In this document: positions 47,386 through 58,439 of the stretch, piece by piece
How the letters are laid out: each line of letters begins with the position of its first letter
Position numbering within the stretch: the stretch's first letter is position 1
Assembly (NCBI GenBank): GCA_021018815.1
Contig: JAITYX010000017.1
Span: 7,626,001 to 7,690,000 of the forward strand
Length of the DNA: 64,000 nucleotides
Direction: 5' to 3'
From: Talinum fruticosum
Lineage: Eukaryota > Streptophyta > Magnoliopsida > Caryophyllales > Talinaceae
Translations under genes and position numbers: made by a program
Notes under the pieces: generated by a model
Told to the model about the DNA's origin: nothing
Seen by the model: the letters and a program-made list of their open reading frames with translations, nothing else
Database searches by the model: none

Positions 47386-49548
47386 AATTCAAATGTGAAC
47401 TTTTGTATATATTGGTGATCACCACTTTACGAACTATTTAAATGTGTTTGAGGTTTCTTGTGAGCTATTGTTTGCTTGTTGTGTTGAACTTGTGAATTTG
47501 TTTTAAGTATGTTATGGTTGTTGATGATGTTTAACATGTAAGTTGGATTTGTATATCCAACTTTGATGAATTATTTGTGGCCGGCATATGTAAATGCCAA
47601 ATGTAAGTGTCACATATGTGAATGGTGGATTTGTATATCCATTCACAATTTTCTATACTAGGGTAATGAATAATTAGAAAATAATATTCAGAATTTTTGA
47701 CGTAACAGACGGTAACAATGACGGAACAATGACGGATCAGCGACGGAACAAGTACTCAATCGGCGACGGAAATTAGCAACGGAAAACCCCATACAATGTA
47801 AGGACAGAATTGGGGATTTTCCATCGCTGATTCAGCGACGGAAATCCTCACTTCCGTCACTAAATCAGCGACGGAAAGTTGTTCCGTCACCGATTTCCAT
47901 CGCCTACGAAAAGAGTATCCGTCGCTAATTAGCGATGGACTTGAAAATTTCCGTCGCTGAAATTTAGCGACTCGCTTTCAGCGACGGAAGACTTTCGTCG
48001 CTAATTCTGAAATTTCGTCGCTATTAACCGACATTCCGTCGCAAATTTGCAGTTTTCTAATAGTGATACATTGCGGAACAACAAGGCTTCCCTAGAATGT
48101 TGGGCAAGTGTTGATTGGATACACCGGCAATGGGATAGATGCCCCGTAGCTTGGAAAGGTATGTATCAAAGAGGACACTACAAGACGACAACCGTGATGC
48201 TCGAAACTCGTTGCTTCATTTGATACATAGATATGACATGCGTTCTTTGGTACAACAGGGTCAAACAATGACACAACCGTCCTTCATAAATCACCATTAT
48301 TTGATGATTTACTAGAAGGACGAGCCCTCGAAGTACATTTCAATCTTGATGAGAAGCATTTCGATATATCCACAGAGTGGCCTACTCTTGTTAAATCTAT
48401 CTCCCATCCACAACTCGCCAAAACATAAGTTGTTTGCGACTCATCAAGAATCGGCTCGGAAAGATGTCGAACGAGCATTGGAGAGTTGTAAGCACGATTT
48501 GCTATAGTTCACTCGTCCAACTCGTTTTGGGAGGTTGCAACACTCGTAAAAGTGATGAGAGCATGTATCATACTTCACAATATGATTGTTGAAGACGAAC
48601 GTGATACGTATAGTTATAATTTCAACCAACCCCAATATGATCAACTTGCAAACATGACCATCATACCGTCCAACCTTGGACAAATTGCTGTTTTTGAGGA
48701 TTGATTACGAACAAATATCAAGGTTCGTGACAAAAAGCGGGTAAAGTACTTCAAGACGCACTAATTGAACATATCTCGCTAGAACCGTTATGGAACCAAC
48801 TATAATGGCAATTGATTCGCCATAAAATGCGATCATAAATAAATTTATATTTTTAGTATTGTTTTATTTCGTACGTTTAAATGTACTATTTTAATTAGCT
48901 TTGGCTTGTATTGTTTTATGTCGTACGTTTTATGGTTGTATTTGTATCACGTTGTAATTTTTTTATATATTATCAAGTTATTATTGTGCGAGCTTCTTAA
49001 TAAAGAACAATTAATTAAATTTAATATTATTGCACATTTACAACACACACCCAAAATAAAAAAATTATTATTAACACACACCCAAAATAGAAAAAATATT
49101 ATCATTAACACACACCCAAAATAATATAATACATTAATCATTTTATTATTTCCATCATACTATTTCATTATTAACATAATCTAAAATTAATTTAATACAA
49201 CAAGTATATTCATAAAATATTTCATGTGAGACACATTTATTATATTAATTATTATAAAGCAACTCCCTTTCTCTCTTTTCTCCTTTTACTCTCTCTTCCC
49301 TCTAACTTTGTCGGAGGAGTTTCTCCTCCCAACTCCTCCATGGAGCAGCTGGCGAGGGCAACTCCTCCGGCTCTTCCATTTTTTAATTTTCTCTCTTCTC
49401 TCTCTCTCTATCTCCTCCACCTAGGAGCATCTTATATCTCAACTCCTACCATTGGAGATAGTCTAATAGGCATTAAAAGGGAGCAACTCTCTTGCCTATG
49501 TGGCACTCGGAGCAAATTAGGGAGTTACTCCCATTGAAGGTAGCTTTA

Positions 49549-50146
49549 AGTAAGGGGACCCATAGGTGTAAGAAAATTTGTGTTTGAGAACTTTGGGTTG
49601 GGTTTGAATCCAAATATGAACATTTGCAATCCAAACTCGACCAATGATATTTCGAATTTAAAAATATATTTTCATGATAATTGACAAACCCTAACTACCT
49701 ATGTGTTGTATTCCTATTTCGATTCTTTCCGTGCTCGGTGCTAAGTGTGCCTCTATAGTGTCCAATTACTCGATATGAGTATATTTAATTATTCACCGTC
49801 TCGTTATGTTGCTCTTTTCATTTTTTTTATTTGAACTTTTCTTCTTCTTTGTTGTAAATTCTGCAGGGTTTAATTGGCTTCGGGATTAGCCAATGAATTC
49901 AATTTTTCATAAGCTTTGAATTAATGATTAAAAATATTGTGAGCAAGAAAAAACAAAGCCAAGAAATGGATGGACTCATTTAGGACCTCCTAGACCCTGA
50001 ATATCTAGATCAAGGTCCACCTTCTTTAGGTCCAATGAATTTCAGTGGGTTCAAGTCCAAGAAAATTAAACGAATTTAGATCCAAATGGATCAAACTTAG
50101 GTTGATCCATTGCAATTTCCCCTAGATGGCTAGATTTACAGCTCAA
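49549..50146. other. Intergenic DNA
   Basis: Between the Harbinger right end and the hAT-like element. No gene recognised. Confidence 0.55.
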
Positions 50147-50154
50147 GTAAAACT

Positions 50155-50767
50155 TAAAGTGGCAATTGGCCACCCGACCCGCCAACCCGACTCGAAAAAC
50201 TCTCCACCTAACCCGAATTGAATAAAAAATTTAGCTAAACTTTTAAACTCGAACCCGAAGTTATCCGACCTGAGTAGACCCGACCTAGTAGTGACTCAAC
50301 CCAAAAGTAACCCGATTTTCAAAAATGACCTTATCTCGAGGCTTATTAACCAGATATTTACCTTGACCCAAATGACCTATAATTGAATAAAATGATGAAA
50401 AACAAGAAATGTAGCAAATTCGTAATATATTTTTTTTGCATATTGTTTTTTTTATTGTAATTCTCATATAGGTAAGCTAGAAAATGAGGGGTTATGGAAA
50501 GTTGAAGTTGACTTGTGGGGCGAAGCTTCACATGCTATAGCTATGAAAACATAGTAATACTCGTAATTAAGAACCAACTTGCATTCTACCCGAACTTAAA
50601 GTTACTCGATCTAAACCCATCGTGACCCGATAATATAGATCCAAGAGTGACTGACCTGAATGGGTCAACCCAAACCCAAATTGACCCATTATTTAAAAAA
50701 TCCGTAATGACCCGAACTCATCCGAGTAAACCCAAACACAAACCGAGTGATCCAATTGCCACATTTA
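50155..50767. mobile_element. hAT-like non-autonomous element A (~613 bp)
   Basis: Inverted ends taaagtggcaattgg (50155) and ccaattgccacattta (to 50767). Flanks GTAAAACT (50147-50154) and GTATAACT (50768-50775) match at 7 of 8 positions, an 8-bp target duplication as made by hAT transposases. The interior has many acccga and cgggt-type motifs (acccgacccgccaacccgac) and no coding capacity. Confidence 0.75.
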
Positions 50768-50775
50768 GTATAACT

Positions 50776-51069
50776 ACATTAATTTTTAAAAATTTTTTAG
50801 TTTGACCAAGTATGTAACCCTTTCTAGGCCATGAGTGTTTAAGATAAAAATCCCCCAACAAATGTGCTTTTAGAGATTCAAACTTATATTCTCCTTCTTA
50901 TCGAAATGAGGCCACTATCATCTCAACTAACACCTTGTTGATTAAATTTTTTATTATTTATTTATATATATCAAGTGTTTTAGTAACCATAAATTTTAAG
51001 GAAACCATAACGTTGTATTATATATATCTTGTTATAGAACTACCAGTTCGGCTTGTCAAGAAAAATACT
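50776..51069. other. Short intergenic spacer
   Basis: AT-rich, no feature seen. It ends at the LINE target duplication. Confidence 0.5.
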
Positions 51070-51262
51070 GGATTGATCTGTTTTCAACTTCTTCTTTTTT
51101 TTTTTAAAGGAAAAGTACAACAAATAACAGTATAACCCTTCTCGCAAGGGTTCTACCTAAGTTATCCTCCAATTAAATGGACAAAAAAGAAGAGGAAGGA
51201 ATAGAAAACCAATCAAAGGAAAAAGAAATACAAATACCAAATTTGGCCACCCAATCCGCAAC

Positions 51263-51454
51263 TCAATTCCTTTCTTTAAACGTGTGATGAATAAGAACAT
51301 GATTGCACATCCGAAGATAACAACGTGTATCATGAATAAGAGTCCGGATTACCCAAGGCACCTGAATTTCTCCTTTAATCGCTTTAATGACCTTTTGGTT
51401 ATCCCTTTCCAAAATAATCGAACGAAATCCTACTTGCACTCGTTTCTTTGACAC
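51263..51454 (-). pseudogene. LINE RNase H domain fragment
   Basis: 63 codons with SIILERDNQKVIKAIKG and the following HDTRCYLRMCNHVLIHHTF. This matches the plant LINE C-terminal RNase H pattern, in which the aspartate of E-x-D and a later histidine contribute to the active site. It lies about 160 bp from the poly-A tail, its usual place. Confidence 0.75.
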
Positions 51455-52356
51455 TATTTCTCATCTCGAAGGCTCGCTATTAGTATCAAAGCTGGCCCCA
51501 AGTTTGTTGTCCCAGCTTGAAGGAACCTACAATCCCATCCTCTCGATCATGAAACCTCCCGCTGCCACCGAAGCGGACCTTGTTCTATCGAAGTTAACTT
51601 TGATAAATCCTCCAGGAGGTTTGCTCCAACAGACAAACTAAGTAGAAGTGGTGGAACATGGTGGGAGGAATAATGAGGAAAAGTTAAAATGTTGATTCAG
51701 TCTACACCTAGATCTCCATTCAATCCAAGATGCTTCGCTCGTAAAATAGTAAAAGTGGAATTATAAGATCCATTGTTGAAAATAGTATCATTTCGATTTT
51801 CCAAATACTCCATAACAAATTAACCATTCGGATCATTTGAGTTGGTTTTTTCAACCTCCCGAATGTAGTGATAATACAATTTAGAGTGAGATTCCGCAAT
51901 TGGTTTAAATTCACCTCCAACCACCTGTGTCGAAAAGTTGTGTCCCGGTATCCATGACACAAGAACATTGTGAAAGAAGATGGTTAATTGATTCACAATG
52001 AACCTAACACAATGGACAAATAGTGTCTATATTTAAACCTCTTCTAACAAGATTATCACATGTAGATAATGCATTTTGTCCTATTTGCAATAAAAACATT
52101 TTCAACTTAGGCATCAACTTCATATTCCAAATCCATGCACGCAAGTGAACTAGATGGCATATTATGTGCATTCCAAGTGGCGAGACTTAGTCATTAACTT
52201 GCCATCGCAAGACAAACCCCAAAGAAACGAGTCCTCAATTTCATGGGGAGGAAGAGGGATAGTCTTAATAATTTGACAAATATCATCAGCTAGGAAGGTA
52301 TTAAGACGTACCGCATCTTATTCTTTCTCTTGCGTGATGCATTCACTAACTATAAC

Positions 52357-52964
52357 TAGAGTTGGGCAACAGGTCGGTCGGGTCGAGTTCGTGTTCGTGT
52401 CGAACTTAAATGGGTTGAAAACAACCAAACCTAATCCCGACCTATTTAATAATCGGGTCCAAAATCACTAACCTAACCCGTTTATCAACTCAACGGGTTG
52501 ACTCGAACTCGACCTATTTAACTAAATTGATGAAAATATAAATTTAACATAATTCAATGAAAAAATCAGAACAAAAATAATATATTTCCAAACTTATTTC
52601 CTGTTCAAGCATTAAGCATTGTAGTTTAAAAAAACCGTACTTGAAATTATCACATTGAAAACTCGGCCCAAAATTTCAATTCCCCTAATTTTTAAAATTA
52701 AAATTTTAGTTACCCCGAAAAATCGATACTAAACAAATAAACGGTAAACGGTAAAAGGTAGACCTATTTAACCTAATTAATTAATCGTGTTAAATAGGTA
52801 TTTTTTCGTGTGAAGATTCTCAACCTTAACCTAACACATTTATTTAAATGGTTTGATTGTGTCAACCCATTTACATAAACGTGTTGAAAATTTGTACCCA
52901 AACCCACCTAACTTTGTGTCGGTTCGGGTCGGTAATCGTGTCGTGTTAGATTTTCCCAACTCTA
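52357..52964. mobile_element. hAT-like non-autonomous element B (608 bp), inside the LINE
   Basis: Ends tagagttgggcaa (52357) and ttcccaactcta (to 52964). Flanks ACTATAAC (52349-52356) and ACCGTAGC (52965-52972) agree at 5 of 8 positions and differ only by transitions, consistent with an old 8-bp duplication that has undergone deamination. Removing the insert brings the LINE frame (LDATV) back next to its continuation. The interior has gggtcgggt/cgggttcgag motifs like element A. Confidence 0.75.
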
Positions 52965-53714
52965 ACCGTAGCGTCCAAGGAAGGAATATTTGGCTGATCG
53001 CTATCGTGATATTTCAGTAATCTAACATTACCACACCATGTATCCAACCAGAACTTTGTCTTTTTGTCATTGCCTATTTTCCATCTTAAACCCCTTTTAA
53101 AAAGCTCTTTTTCCTTAGCAAATATTTCCAAGCCCAAGAATTGAGGCCTTAATCTTCCTTGAGAAAAAATCCATAGATAATGGATACTTGGATCTCATGA
53201 TTTTCGCCTAAAAATTATTATCAACAAATAAATATTTCCACACAAGTTTATATAGGAAGACTTGGTTAACCGCTTCAGCTTTTCTAAGGACAAAACCTCC
53301 CAACTTCTTGGTAGTACAAAATTTATCCCACCCTACCATAGGTAACCCTTTAACATCTTGAGTTTTTCCCCAAAAAATCACGATTAATTTTGTCCAGAGA
53401 GTTAGTAGTATTTTTCCGTAGCTTAACTACATCGTATGAGCAGGAAGAGACTCAAGATTGGACCGATAAACATAACCTCGCCCACCTTTGAAAGCGAGTT
53501 AGCTTTCTAATTTTGCAACTTACTATCCGCTTTTGTTAAGATACTCGCAAATAAAGAGCTATTAGCTCTTCCTTTAAAAACAGGAAAATAAAGATATTTC
53601 CTAGAGAATCTGTGTGTGGAATGATAAAACCGAGGAAACAGAGTTCCTAATCTGCAATCATAGAATTTCTTTAAAAACTAAAGCTGAATTATAGAAATTA
53701 ATGAGTTGTCCCGA

Positions 53715-53900
53715 CTAATTACAAATGTCATTCAGAATATTATAGAGCTTACGACATATCTCATAGTTAGCTTTACAAAAGAGAAGATCATCATAAGCAA
53801 AGAGTAAACAGAGAATTTTCCGTGCTTGTGGACAAATTTTAATCCCAATCCCCGATTTAGGATGCATAGCGAGCAAGCTAAAGTCTATACGCCAACACAT
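53715..53900 (-). pseudogene. LINE reverse transcriptase catalytic segment
   Basis: Contains LLFAYDDLLFCKAN, the RT palm box, in which the usual FADD has an inserted tyrosine (FAYDD). Neighbouring RT pieces are 54793-54470 and 54582-54397 in other frames. Frameshifts at about 54500 and 53950 prevent a full enzyme. Confidence 0.75.
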
Positions 53901-54803
53901 CGATACATAGAATAAACAAATATGGAGACATAGGGTCTCCTTGCCTAATACCTTGAGAAGGTCGAAAAACCCACAAGATTCATCATTAATGACAATTGAA
54001 TATGTTACTCAAGTAATACATTCACGTATCCAATTAATCCAAACATGATGGAAACCTAAATCCTTTAGGCAAGTTGATAAAAAGTCTTATTTAATTATGT
54101 CATAAAATTTTTCCATATCCAATTTGAGCCCTACATAAACTTGTTAACCTTTAATGTTCCCAAATTTATTAAGACTTCATGTGCCGGAAGGATGTTATCA
54201 TGAATATCCCTACCCGAACAAAGACACTTTGAAAAAGACTAACTATCCTTTGCAGGACGAGTCTAAGTCTAATAACAAGAATCTTAGAAATGATCCTATA
54301 CAGAGCTATTACACAAGCTAATTAACCTCAACCGAAAAGTTAAGGATGGACTTTTAATTTTCAAAATTAAGGCAATGAAGGTGTGATTGACCTCTTTCAA
54401 TAATTTACCGTGATTAAAAAAGTCCATAATGCAAGAAGTGATATCATTTCCAATAATGTCCTAATGCCGCTAGAAAAACTCAGCTCCAAAACCATCCAGG
54501 TGCAAGTTTTTGCTAAATTCATTTGAAAAACAACATTTTTCCGATGGGGAAACAGGAAGAATAGACTTATTGTTTTCATCATTAGATAATAAAGCCGACG
54601 TATTGATATTCAAGGACGATCTATTCGATCCCCGTTGGGATTTACATCTATGGGTGAAGCCAGCCATGAACTTTTGTTGAATTTCTGTCTTATCATTGAT
54701 CCATATACCTAACTCGTCCTTAATTTCAAGAATGTTCATTTTTTGTTTTCTCGAAGGCGCAACAACGATGAAAGAAATTAGAATTTCTATCACCTTTAGT
54801 CAA

Positions 54804-55767
54804 TCATTCTTTCTTATAAAATTTTCCCCAATATTTTTGATTAAACAAAAGTAATCTTTCTCTTTGTTTAATTAAACAAGAATTCCAATGAGTAAGTCCG
54901 AGATTGCAAGGGTCACCCAAAATTCTTTCTTCCACTTTTTGTAATATTGTTGAGTTTTTCTTAACCTTTTGAGAGTAGTTATTGCAAACTTTGCTAGCCC
55001 ATAGCTTAAGTTTAGTTTTAATATTCTTCAATTTATTGACTACCTTAAACATAAGCGTTCCTCGAGGATTTCCATTCCACTCGCTGAATAATCTTATTGA
55101 CCTTAGCATAACTAGACCAGTGGTTTTGAAATCTAAAATTTCTATTGCAATATCGCCGAATTTTAGGGTTAGTATTTAACAATATGTAACAATGATCCGA
55201 ACACGAAAATGGGTCGTGTGATACGTAATTATTCGGGTACAATCTCCTCCAGTCCATACGAGCAATGACTCTATCCAACCTCTCATAAATAAGGTGACCC
55301 CCTTAAAGATTTTTTCTATGTGAAAATTCTACCAATAGAAGGGATACTTTCTCCTCGGATAACGAGAGAAAATCCCTCTTACGCCGCACACTATTGAGTG
55401 ATAATTTATGTATGCCGACTTTTTCATTCAAACATTTCATTTCGTTAAAATCACCAATAATACACCATGGTAAGTTAATAAGACAGCTTAAGTTCCTTTA
55501 AATTGTTCCAAAAGACCGGCTTGTCAATAGCTTGAGTTGGATCGTAAATTCTCGTAAGGATATTTTCATTTTGGGTAACTTAATCAAAAACATGCAAATG
55601 TATTGTCCATTGATCTTTAATAATAACATTAGTCGTAATATTACAATTGTTCCATAATACTCGCATTCCCCAAGTATGATTGTGTGGCGTAACATAATTA
55701 AAATGGTCATAACCCAAAGATGAGATAATTTTTTTGAACTATTTGCATTAGTCATTATTTTGCTCAA
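54804..55767 (-). pseudogene. LINE endonuclease and endonuclease-RT linker
   Basis: Frames 55767-55498, 55278-55045 and 55109-54804. The middle frame includes MDRVIARMDWRRLYPNNYV and FSCSDHCYILLNTNP, corresponding to the endonuclease block LDR...SDH in which the histidine is catalytic. The last includes FKVVNKLKNIKTKLKLWASK, the usual linker before the RT. Frame changes occur at about 55290-55490 and 55050-55110. Confidence 0.75.
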
Positions 55768-55963
55768 AAATAAAATATATGGCTGTACTTTCCGATTAGC
55801 AAGGGGTTACGAATAGATCAGGGGGCTTTGGGGCGGCTGAAGGAAGGCTCCATGGAAAATTGACAGTAGAAAGGCTCAACTTAAGTTCTTTTACTAAAGG
55901 TTCTCTCCTCTCAGTAGAGGGTTCCGATCGTTCCTAGTTCTTAGGATTGACTGTTTTCAACTT

Positions 55964-56700
55964 ATGATAAGTGTATGTTAGATTTGTTTGGGTTCAGTAC
56001 AATATGGGTAGTAGGTTTCAGTAAACTCATATTACCGTTTCACATGTTTCATGTCAATGTATATTTGGTTTAGATTTTACTACATATGTCGTTTCAATGA
56101 CGGGAGACTACATTTTTTTATAATAAACGAACCTATCTATATATAACTGTTTTATTAAAATTTAGGTGCCTTGTGAGTAATTTGTAAAAGGCCATCCTAA
56201 AAATAATTAAACCAAAAGATAGTGCATCATTATGTAATATTGTAATTCTTTTTTGGTTTTTGTGAAAACTGTAAATCAACAACCGATTCGTTTAGGAAAG
56301 AAATCTTCCCACCTTTAAGCAGCTCTAAAATGCAGCTCCTTTCAAAGTTCCACAACGCCTGAAAGACATGGGAAACTCTGACATCCTTCAAGAAAATGTC
56401 AACCAGACAGAGAGAGAGAGCAAAAAGGTTAACTTTGTCAAACTAAGAATGAGATATATATAATCATACACTAACTGGCGATGCTACAAATTAGGATTAT
56501 CTGCACAATCGTCACATCACTTCGGCTTTCAAGGATCATATTGAACAAAATCAGGCTCGAAAAGATTAGTAAAATATCACAACTGAAGTTTGGTGTTTTT
56601 TGCAAGGAGTACTTCTATATCGTAAATCCTGGATCTGCAGAACATAGAGCAATAACATCAATATCTTGACGAATCCTTCTCGGAATTCATTCATACATAG
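55964..56700. other. Intergenic DNA, or 3' UTR of a minus-strand gene remnant
   Basis: No protein frame. If the exon-like fragment at 56752-56818 is real, 56290-56751 could be its 3' UTR. Otherwise nothing is recognised. Confidence 0.4.
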
Positions 56701-56751
56701 AACAAAGCAAAGGAAGCCTTGGAAATTACTTGCCCAATTGAAAGTTGTCTA

Positions 56752-56818
56752 TTAGAGCTGCTGTCCTTCCAATGTTCCAAGTGCCTCTTTCAGAAGTTTC
56801 TGTGCCTCTTCTCGCCTC
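56752..56818 (-). pseudogene. Possible orphan last exon of a minus-strand gene
   Basis: On the - strand an AG acceptor (gtgtag, complement of ctacac at 56819-56824) is followed by 67 nt that read RREEAQKLLKEALGTLEGQQ, one more residue and a TAA. The amphipathic, charged composition and clean stop look like a real terminal exon. I do not recognise the protein, and no upstream exon is visible on the - strand between here and 60 kb. It may be a gene fragment left after rearrangement, or chance. Confidence 0.3.
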
Positions 56819-57096
56819 CTACACAAGGATGTAATAAAAGTCAGAAGAGTCAGACCTCTTCTTATGTAAAAGTACTATAAAAACTACCCAGCTTGTAACC
56901 CACAGAGCAAGTCCAGAGCCGCAAATTCAATAGTAACGATTAGATGACCTTTTATTTTTGGATAGGGAATAACAATTAGACCACTATAACAAGCCAACGT
57001 CCACGGGAGTCTCTAAGTTTTACTGGACCACCTTATCAAGAAGACAATCTCTCGATTTGAATTTTATAAATTATTTATTTAAACAAATCACTCCCC

Positions 57097-58016
57097 CATA
57101 TTGAAGTATATATAACGAGTTTTTAGATCATAATATCATTCTGTTTTCAATTTTTTCTATTCTATCAGTGTATTATTTTTCTTTCCCTTAATAGCACTCT
57201 GTTTTTATTTTTTTTATATTCTACCACTGTATTATTTTTCTTTCCCTTAATACCAAGTATGTTCTTTATTTTAGATCCAAACTACCAATTGATATTTTTT
57301 AGGGTTTTTTGCATCAAATAACTATCTAGTCTCTCTTCTCTCGTGCTTCATCCACCATTGCCTCTTATTTGCTATTAACAATTGCTACACTGTTCTCACT
57401 TTCTCTTCTTTTCCACCCTTCCATCTCTTTATCTTCCCTATTGCGTAGCTAGTGCTAAATCTCCCCGAAATTCCCCTATCTCTATCTCGACAACCAAAAT
57501 GAATCTACCCCTCTTCCTCATCCCGCCGATCCATCTTACAACAACTACTAACCTCATTTGTATCAACCCCATTGTTGGCCACAATTAGAGGCAGCGGGCG
57601 GAGGCTAACAATCTTAGGTCACCCACTCTATGATGGACGTGATTGCTAGAAATATGTTTAAATAAATTATTATATAATTTTCATTGAATAATTGGTCTCC
57701 ATTTTTTGTCAAAAAGATTGCTAAAACTTCAATTTTATGTGACCACTGGAATCCAATCATTGTTAATTTGTAATTTTAGAGGCTTTGGTTTTTTTGTCTC
57801 CTCTCTAAATGTTGGTCGTCGGATAAATATAGGATGAACCCGAGACAGATTCAAGACTACTCACGTAATTGGGTTACCAAGTGATAGTTTGGATCTAAAA
57901 TAATAAATACAAGTGGTATTAAGGGAAAGAAAAATAACACAATGGTAGAATGGAAAAAAAATGAAAACATTGTGGTATTGTAATCCAAGAACTCTATATA
58001 TAACATATTGAAGTAT
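57097..58016. mobile_element. Mutator-like non-autonomous element (long terminal inverted repeats)
   Basis: The direct repeat catattgaagtat flanks it at 57097-57109 and 58004-58016, in the size range of Mutator-type target duplications (usually 9-11 bp). Inside, the ends are inverted repeats of about 190 bp: 57110-57300 against 57865-58003, with landmarks ttagatccaaactaccaatt and tttctttcccttaataccaa. The left arm has an extra tandem copy of the tattatttttctttccctta unit. The 560-bp centre (57301-57864) is less AT-rich and contains a 68-codon frame (57382-57588) with no recognised domain. Confidence 0.65.
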
Positions 58017-58373
58017 TCAGACGGTTTCATGAGTACTTAGACATGATAAATGTGACAGGCGTAATTTAAAAAGGAATTATGATAATATATAGCTTAGATA
58101 TTTGTGTAAAATTTCTATATAGCATATAATATATTCTTTAATGAGTGTGTAGATATCAACAAATCGAATAAAAATTTGAATAGAATAGAATGAAGAGCAA
58201 CCATTAATATTGTATATAATAAAATTAAAAATATCGATGAAAATATAAATATAGACAATCCGTACATCTTATCATATAGAGAAATGAGAATTTATAATTA
58301 AATGTAACAAGCCTTTTGTGACCTGAAGTTTTCCCATTTAGAAGCTTAGTATGACTTCACTGTCTAAGCAAGA

Positions 58374-58439
<66 letters not shown>

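Larger units (their letters stand above)
43932..48065 (+). mobile_element. CACTA (En/Spm-type) DNA transposon, non-autonomous, nested
   Basis: Termini are cactactacaaaactcg at 43932 and the complement cactattagaaaactgc ending at 48065, the hallmark CACTA inverted ends. The 3-bp target duplication ATA is perfect (43929-43931 and 48066-48068). Both subterminal zones are packed with the motif tagcgacgga and its complement in both orientations (43960-44180 and 47700-48055), as expected of transposase-binding sites. The interior holds a short TNP2-type transposase fragment and a longer Ptta/transposase_24-like region, both degraded, and a 136-bp tandem array. Length 4,134 bp. Confidence 0.93.
43359..48800 (+). 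pseudogene. Harbinger DDE transposase (ALP1-like), split and broken
   Basis: The first part, 43359-43931, shows in changing frames EGHN-, RRHLF-like and MRSLGYGVVANVLDEY segments of plant PIF/Harbinger transposases. The frame resumes after the CACTA at 48066 with residues close to the family: about 48070-48210 contains WDRCPVAWKGMYQRGHYKTT, and 48500-48700 contains VMRACIILHNMIVEDERD. The stretch that should carry the middle DDE aspartate (48200-48300) is short, suggesting an internal deletion. Many stops exist besides the insertion, so the gene was probably decaying anyway. Confidence 0.8.
41065..49545 (+). mobile_element. PIF/Harbinger-like DNA transposon, interrupted by a CACTA element
   Basis: Left terminus ggctatctccaatggttgct (41065) and right terminus (complement agctaccttcaatgggagta, ending 49545) are similar inverted repeats. 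They are flanked by TTA at 41062-41064 and 49546-49548, the 3-bp target site typical of the superfamily. It encodes the two usual products in order: a Myb/SANT-like ORF1 (41581-42872) and a DDE transposase (43359-~48800) split by the CACTA insertion at 43932. Without that insert it is about 4.35 kb. Both genes carry many stops. An alternative right end at 49464 (accattggagatagtc) fits the left inverted repeat even better but lacks a matching TTA. Confidence 0.85.
51070..55963 (-). mobile_element. L1-type LINE with ~20-bp target duplications, carrying a nested hAT-like element
   Basis: The body is 51091-55943 on the - strand. The flanking direct repeat ggattgatctgttttcaact at 51070 and ggattgactgttttcaactt at 55944 differs by one base. 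The + strand poly-T run at about 51094-51105 is the element's poly-A tail. In - strand order: endonuclease start (about 55870-55500, ILFLSK), endonuclease to RT linker (55278-54804), RT (54793-53715, with FAYDDLLF), post-RT block with FWLDTWCG (53137-52946), the hAT insertion (52357-52964), zinc-binding region (52340-51970) and RNase H (51700-51263, ILERDNQKVIKAI). Multiple frameshifts. No ORF1 is present, so it is 5' truncated at about the start of ORF2. Confidence 0.9.
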
